A stretch of 36,912 nucleotides of DNA from JBEICQ01 sp046297395 (GTDB taxonomy: Bacteria; Bacteroidota; Bacteroidia; UBA4408), in the NCBI GenBank assembly GCA_046297395.1, contig JBKCNM010000084.1, forward strand, positions 1-36,912, given 5' to 3'. Below the pieces are notes generated by a model. It was not told the origin of the DNA and did not search any database. It worked only from the letters and a program-made list of their open reading frames with translations. The position numbers and the translations under genes are program-made. The stretch's first letter is position 1, and every line of letters starts with the position of its first letter. Positions 32,606 to 36,912 of this stretch are shown one piece after another.

Positions 32606-34063
32606 TTAGTTAGCATGCGGCCTAATTCTGTAAACATTCACTTTCCAAAGACCCAGCTCTGTTTGTGTTAAGGAGTCTTGTTCTGTCCGTAAATAAATTT
32701 TTGATTTAAAAAATGCCTTATCGGTATCAGCTTCGTCAGGCTCGCTAACAATAAAAGTAGGATGAAAAGTTTTTAAAATATCTTTCCCTTGGGTATAGAC
32801 CGCCCACGAAGGATAACAAGCACCTTTGTTTAGCCAGGTAACAGAGGGTGCCCATGTACCAATAACCACATCAGTTGGACTTGATATTTTCGACATATAG
32901 GCAATAAGCTCGCGTTGATGAAAGGTACGGCTTGTCCAAGTCTCATACAGTGACTTGACATTGGTAAAAAGTAGCATAATGGTAGGCAGAGTCAAAGCGA
33001 AAATTGCCGCACGAATTTTACCTCGTAAAACCTCAACCCAAACTAGAGACACAAACAAACCCATTGCGGTGTAGGTGCTTATCATGTAGCGAATGGGCAA
33101 GTAACTCAAACACAACTTATGAGATTCCAATACCATCCAAAGCAGCAAAACTGGCAGCAAAATTCTATGTGAGTGATTCACAAGGTTTTTCAACATGAGA
33201 GAGAGAAAAACGATTAATGAAATTAAAAAAGAAATAGAAAACCAACCATACGCAGGATCAAGAAAATAGGTATCCAGATTTCTCAATAGAAGTTCAGTAG
33301 TAATTTCCTCTAAAGAAAATCCTGCAGAAGAACTACTGCCTGTAAGTCTCCATATTTCCTTAAAGGGCAGGTACCAGAGGAGAAACATCAATACTCCACT
33401 TCCTAGAAGCAGAACGCCGGAAAAAGCAAACTTACGCAAGGATGCGCGTGAGAAATCCCTCAACCAGAAAATGCCTTCGCATATAAAAGGCAATGGAAGT
33501 AAGTATATGTACTGAATTTTATACAGTACAGCTGCCAGTAGGAAAAAATAAAAAAACAGAATAGCCTTTATTGGAGAATCTGCATACAAGCGATAACGAA
33601 ACATAAGGCCGCAGACAATTAAAAGGCAAACATAAATTTCGGCCAAACAAAGTACACTGTATTGATGCACGGGATGAAGCCACATCAAAAGCCATATAAA
33701 AATACTTCCAAGGATCTGAGACTCTTTTCTCCTAAATGCGATTAAAAGTAAAAAAACAACTGTGAGCGAAGTAACAAGTCTTGCTTTAACAAGGCTTATT
33801 CCCAGGGCTGCAAAAAAAGGCAGCAAGTAAAGAGAATAAAGGGGTGTTACAATTCCATAAGGTGTTTTAATAAATGACTGCCGATTGCGGAATTCATCTG
33901 CTCCCAGGTGAATGAAATTTCTCACAGGAGCCGTATAAAGGCCTTCATCAGTCCATGCACCGCGGCTTCCGCAGGCAATTGTTTTATCTGCATCCGACTC
34001 CAAAAAAGGCAATTGAGTAAAAAAAAACAGCAGCAAGGTTGCATAAAAGAACCAGGATTTCAT
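32606..34063 (-). CDS. GT-C/GT39-like multi-pass membrane glycosyltransferase
   Basis: The start at 34063 gives 485 residues beginning MKSWFFYATLLL, a good first membrane helix. The frame is open to an ATG at 34099, but that start would lie only 5 nt from the -7 box. The first outside loop carries WTDEGLYTAPVRNFI, with the Asp-Glu pair expected of GT-C enzymes. About ten helices follow, then LPIRYMISTYTA, similar to the RY-P motif before the last helices of GT39 proteins. A soluble C-terminal region (about 375-485) ends the chain. It is convergent with the upstream membrane-protein gene. The sugar and acceptor are unknown. Confidence 0.75.
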   Translation of the reverse strand: MKSWFFYATLLLFFFTQLPFLESDADKTIACGSRGAWTDEGLYTAPVRNFIHLGADEFRNRQSFIKTPYGIVTPLYSLYLLPFFAALGISLVKARLVTSLTVVFLLLIAFRRKESQILGSIFIWLLMWLHPVHQYSVLCLAEIYVCLLIVCGLMFRYRLYADSPIKAILFFYFFLLAAVLYKIQYIYLLPLPFICEGIFWLRDFSRASLRKFAFSGVLLLGSGVLMFLLWYLPFKEIWRLTGSSSSAGFSLEEITTELLLRNLDTYFLDPAYGWFSISFLISLIVFLSLMLKNLVNHSHRILLPVLLLWMVLESHKLCLSYLPIRYMISTYTAMGLFVSLVWVEVLRGKIRAAIFALTLPTIMLLFTNVKSLYETWTSRTFHQRELIAYMSKISSPTDVVIGTWAPSVTWLNKGACYPSWAVYTQGKDILKTFHPTFIVSEPDEADTDKAFFKSKIYLRTEQDSLTQTELGLWKVNVYRIRPHAN

Positions 34064-34104
34064 TGGAAAATTACTTCCTGTGGAAATGGCGAAAGACATG
34101 ATTT

Positions 34105-34112
34105 CAAATGTA
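34105..34112 (-). promoter_or_regulatory. -7 box for the GT-C-like gene on the minus strand
   Basis: On the minus strand TACATTTG fits the consensus exactly and lies 41 nt before the preferred ATG at 34063. TTTTTG stands upstream, but only about 11 nt away, so the -33 element is not convincing. Confidence 0.5.
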
Positions 34113-34176
34113 GGTAATTATAACAAAAACAATCCATTGGAGAATCTCACAAATGCCGAGAGAGTGAAAATTAAAT

Positions 34177-34184
34177 TACATTTG
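34177..34184 (+). promoter_or_regulatory. -7 box for the plus-strand GT-C-like pair
   Basis: TACATTTG is an exact -7 consensus and lies 60 nt before the ATG at 34245. The -33 position, 21 nt upstream, reads AATG rather than TTTG. Together with the box at 34105-34112 it makes a divergent promoter pair. Confidence 0.5.
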
Positions 34185-34244
34185 TCATAAAGGTATTAAG
34201 TAAGAAAAAAATCTTGCTTTTATCCTTCATTTTAAAGCAACATT

Positions 34245-35363
34245 ATGTTTGTATCTCTGGTTTTATATGTTCTCCTTGGAATGTGCATGTACTTTGTATT
34301 TCCAATAGCTGTAGCAGGCGCAATTCAGAGATGGGACAAAAACAGCATACTGGAGCCGGGTATTACAGATATCCTCGGATATGTGCTTGCTCCCTTCCTA
34401 ACTACCCTGATTTTGTATTACCTGTTTCTTTTGTTTCCTCATCATTCAGATGCTTTCTATGTTTCTTCCATAGTATTTTTCTTTCTCGGTATTTTTCTAC
34501 TTCACCTGACCTATGCAAAAAGCATAATGGGCAGATGGCTTCTGGTATTTTCAATTCACAAACCAAATCCATCGGAAGCCAACGATACTCTCTCTATTAC
34601 CTATGCGGGGCGAAATGTGAGCGTAAGCATTTCCAAAAGTTTGCTGTTTGTCGCCCTATTGCTCATTGTTTTTAGTAGCATGTATGTAGCAAAATCACCC
34701 CTGACAGGACATGACACCCTAGAATATGCCATTCTGGGGAAATCCATGGGAGTAGACAAGGTCATTCATTACCAACAGCATCCATACAATCCATCAACAG
34801 GTTTTTATTATGTAGGACTTCACGGACACTCTTACAACCTGATGAGAACCTGGGAATTTTTATGGGGCAATCTATTTGGAAAGCCTGATTCCGACCGCTA
34901 TTTCAGGTTGCTTTCCGCTTATTACTACTTGTTGATGTTTTTATTGGGCTGGAAGTTATTGTCACAAAAAGGAATCCGATCTCTTATCATCTGGTTTCTT
35001 CTGACTTATCTTCCTGTCGGTTTCTTTGCCTTTATCACGAATCCGCATGTGGATGCCTACAGGGTTTGTTTGATAAGCATTTCACTTTTATTATTATATC
35101 ATGCCATAGATACATCAAACAAATTCATTTTTTTTCTATTCTGTATTTATAGCGGTTCTCAGGCATTTATTCATTCGCTCGGAGTCTTTATCGCAAGTAT
35201 CTGCTTTCTGGCTTTTCTAATTTTCCATAGAGAAAGCCTACTTATGAAAATAAAAAGTACCCTCATTTTTGTTTTGCTATTTCTACTAATGGGAAATATC
35301 CATTACCTACTGGATGTTTTTTGGGGAACAGGTTGGATTTTTAAAGAAATAAAATTCTATTAA
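34245..35363 (+). CDS. GT-C-like membrane protein, probable N-terminal half of a split enzyme
   Basis: The 372-residue protein has roughly nine to ten hydrophobic segments. A large outside loop carries LTGHDTLEYAILGKSM (about 153-168), with the acidic residues expected at a GT-C active site. A His/Tyr-rich stretch (VIHYQQHPYNPSTGFYYVGLHGHSYN) continues to about 200. It has no soluble C-terminal domain, unlike most GT39 proteins. The gene ends in TAATG, where the stop overlaps the next start by 1 nt. The following protein supplies the missing kind of C-terminal half. Function is inferred from topology and motifs only. Confidence 0.7.
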   Translation: MFVSLVLYVLLGMCMYFVFPIAVAGAIQRWDKNSILEPGITDILGYVLAPFLTTLILYYLFLLFPHHSDAFYVSSIVFFFLGIFLLHLTYAKSIMGRWLLVFSIHKPNPSEANDTLSITYAGRNVSVSISKSLLFVALLLIVFSSMYVAKSPLTGHDTLEYAILGKSMGVDKVIHYQQHPYNPSTGFYYVGLHGHSYNLMRTWEFLWGNLFGKPDSDRYFRLLSAYYYLLMFLLGWKLLSQKGIRSLIIWFLLTYLPVGFFAFITNPHVDAYRVCLISISLLLLYHAIDTSNKFIFFLFCIYSGSQAFIHSLGVFIASICFLAFLIFHRESLLMKIKSTLIFVLLFLLMGNIHYLLDVFWGTGWIFKEIKFY

Positions 35364-36490
35364 TGAAATTCCTTCGCAGCCATCCCTTTCTGTCTTTCGT
35401 TCTATTTGTGTTGGCTATTGATAGCATCCTGCTGTATTTACAAACAACCAAGAGCTTTTCCTCAGGTGATGTAAATATGGTTTACCGGCGCATCGACACA
35501 CCCGCAAGATTTATTTTGAACGGTTTTTTGGGGGCTCTTTTAAATTTTAAGTTCTCCGGCATACTCACCTGGCTGGTCATTCCGGCAAGCATTTACTTGG
35601 GTTTCAAAAAAAAATATTTCAACACTCCCGCCAAAAAAGCCATGGTGTTCGTATTCATTCTTTCTACCCTATTGATCGGTGCAAAAGGTTATTTTAATTT
35701 TAGATATCAGCTTACCTTATATCCTTTCGCTTGCTTTTTTCTTGTGATTGCACTCGGTATTTTCATGAAAGATATTTTCACAGGAAAAGAGCAGAGAAAG
35801 ATATTTCTCTTCATTGTTTTTTTACTGGCGATAAATAATGGGATGTTTTTTCTGCTCACTCAACAAGCAGATAATCCTGTAATAAGAAAAAAAGAAAATG
35901 GCTTCATCGAAAATCTCATGAGCAAAAGATATGCCTATGTACGCGCCGTTGCAAAAGACTCGAAATTGAGGAAAGACCACAACAACATCGTTAAAAACTC
36001 GATAAATTTTCTGAATTACATCGATACCGTCGGAAAAAAGCAAATCATCCGATTGCCCATTTTATCTATGGTGAAACCAGGTAGCCGCATGCTCATCAAC
36101 AACCTACCCATTATCTATTATCAGTCAAAAATATTTGGTATTTATTATTGGTGTGGCGATGATTTGTTCTACACATCCCACGGGCCTGAAAACCTGTTTA
36201 AAAATCGCTCTATTGATGAAGCGCATGCATTCATTTACGACAGCCTGAGATGTAGCTATGTTTTTTCTACGCCATCATATAATAGGTACAGTACCTCCTT
36301 TGAAAAATGGCTTTTGCAGCATGCCAAACCCATAGCCATCGACAACAACGAATATATCCTTTATGAGATTCAGGCAGAAAAAGGCAATTACCCCATTGAT
36401 ACCTTACTTGCCAGAAAAAAAGCTGTCAAAAATATTATCTACACAGAATACCTGATCAACGACTCTTTACATCTGATTCGCATCAAATAA
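35363..36490 (+). CDS. GT-C-like membrane protein, probable C-terminal half
   Basis: The 375-residue protein has about five membrane helices in the first 170 residues. FNFRYQLTLYPF (about 112-123) resembles the RY-P motif of GT39-like C-terminal halves. The remaining 200 residues look soluble and extracytoplasmic. It has no acidic catalytic loop of its own. Translation is coupled to the upstream GT-C-like gene through a TAATG overlap in a different frame. The pair (372 + 375 residues) has the combined size of a single GT-C enzyme with a soluble tail. The next gene starts immediately after the stop. Confidence 0.7.
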   Translation: MKFLRSHPFLSFVLFVLAIDSILLYLQTTKSFSSGDVNMVYRRIDTPARFILNGFLGALLNFKFSGILTWLVIPASIYLGFKKKYFNTPAKKAMVFVFILSTLLIGAKGYFNFRYQLTLYPFACFFLVIALGIFMKDIFTGKEQRKIFLFIVFLLAINNGMFFLLTQQADNPVIRKKENGFIENLMSKRYAYVRAVAKDSKLRKDHNNIVKNSINFLNYIDTVGKKQIIRLPILSMVKPGSRMLINNLPIIYYQSKIFGIYYWCGDDLFYTSHGPENLFKNRSIDEAHAFIYDSLRCSYVFSTPSYNRYSTSFEKWLLQHAKPIAIDNNEYILYEIQAEKGNYPIDTLLARKKAVKNIIYTEYLINDSLHLIRIK

Positions 36491-36912
36491 ATGACACCCA
36501 AGCCCTACCTCAGCAGTTTTACTTTTTGGATGATGATTCTGCTCGCACTGCTCATCTCCTGGCAATTGATTCCCCTGATGGATGTGTTGCTGGGAACGCT
36601 CATTCTGTATGTGCTGTTGAAACCTGCCTATTTATTCTTTACCGGCAAACTTCATGTAAAGGGATGGCTGGCTTCCCTTGTTCTTATTCTTGTAACACTC
36701 GCTTTGGTATTGATTCCCGCTTATTACACCGTGTTGGTGTTTTATCAAAAGTTGTCGATTTACATGAGCCAAGATGAAATAAATAAAATCACTGCTTCCC
36801 TGGATGCCATCAGCGAAAAATATCTCCGCTTTACCATCTTCACCCCCGAAAACATCAAAAGCCTGGAAATCCATATCGCCGGTCTTTTCACCAATATTGT
36901 ATCCATGTCATT
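36491..36912 (+). CDS. AI-2E family (PerM/YhhT-like) transporter, partial at window edge
   Basis: The frame is open from the ATG at 36491 to the right edge (140 complete codons). Hydrophobic segments at about 11-30, 33-45 and 53-75 follow the AI-2E/DUF20 pattern, with LLGTLILYVLLKPAYLFFT and ASLVLILVTLALVLIPAYYT. A charged loop comes next. The family includes the TqsA autoinducer-2 exporter, PerM and sodium/proton antiporters, so the substrate is open. It starts directly at the stop of the preceding gene. The C-terminal two thirds lie outside the window. Confidence 0.8.
   Translation, partial: MTPKPYLSSFTFWMMILLALLISWQLIPLMDVLLGTLILYVLLKPAYLFFTGKLHVKGWLASLVLILVTLALVLIPAYYTVLVFYQKLSIYMSQDEINKITASLDAISEKYLRFTIFTPENIKSLEIHIAGLFTNIVSMS

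Noticed and set aside
34214..34675. 153-codon plus-strand frame overlapping the GT-C-like gene
   Set aside because: It is a different frame of the better-supported membrane protein starting at 34245.

Overview
The window looks like chromosomal DNA from a member of the Bacteroidota, probably a Chitinophagales/Sphingobacteriales-type environmental lineage; the exact taxon is inference. The reasons are: promoters of the form TTTG-N19-20-TAnnTTTG instead of sigma70 boxes; A-rich leaders with no clear Shine-Dalgarno sequence; the gene order rplM-rpsI-rpsB-tsf; a secreted protein with a type IX secretion C-terminal sorting domain; a long signal peptidase I followed by a WbqC-like gene; and a beta-flower repeat protein. 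TAA, TGA and TAG are all used as normal stops.

Layout. 1-1.5 kb: a six-copy 23-bp tandem repeat running off the left edge, then an AAA/DUF4143 ATPase gene and a structured intergenic repeat. 1.5-4.5 kb: a KirBac-type potassium channel (minus strand), divergent from a pdhB / HMA-domain / gamma-carbonic anhydrase operon. 4.5-7.3 kb: the translation operon rplM-rpsI-rpsB-tsf. It has an in-frame TAG near the end of rplM, an attenuator-like structure before tsf and a strong terminator after tsf. 7.3-9.2 kb: a gene-poor, AT-rich accessory stretch with a small lipoprotein and a 16-residue-repeat beta-flower protein. 9.3-12.7 kb: a tightly packed VWA / AAA+ ATPase / TIGR00266 (AIM24-like) module. 12.7-19.0 kb: a minus-strand operon of dapD, a SIMPL protein, a GT4 glycosyltransferase, an Omp85-type outer-membrane protein and asparagine synthetase. 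19.0-27.6 kb: a T9SS cargo protein, then a close-packed plus-strand run of a saccharopine-dehydrogenase-like protein, a DUF885 lipoprotein, shikimate kinase, OsmC, pgi, lepB and a WbqC-like protein. 28-36.9 kb: a surface-glycan-type region with a fused glutaminase/N-acetyl-sugar amidotransferase, a polyprenyl-phosphate GT2, several multi-pass GT-C-like membrane proteins, and an AI-2E-family transporter cut by the right edge.

How the parts work together. Much of the window is core metabolism and translation. The accessory interest lies in (i) the glycan region, where one polypeptide carries both the ammonia-producing and the sugar-amidating domains that WbpG-type systems normally place on separate proteins; (ii) the VWA/AAA+/AIM24 module, which has an atypical P-loop; and (iii) regulatory and coding oddities in the ribosomal operon. 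No tRNA, rRNA, CRISPR array or complete insertion sequence was recognised.
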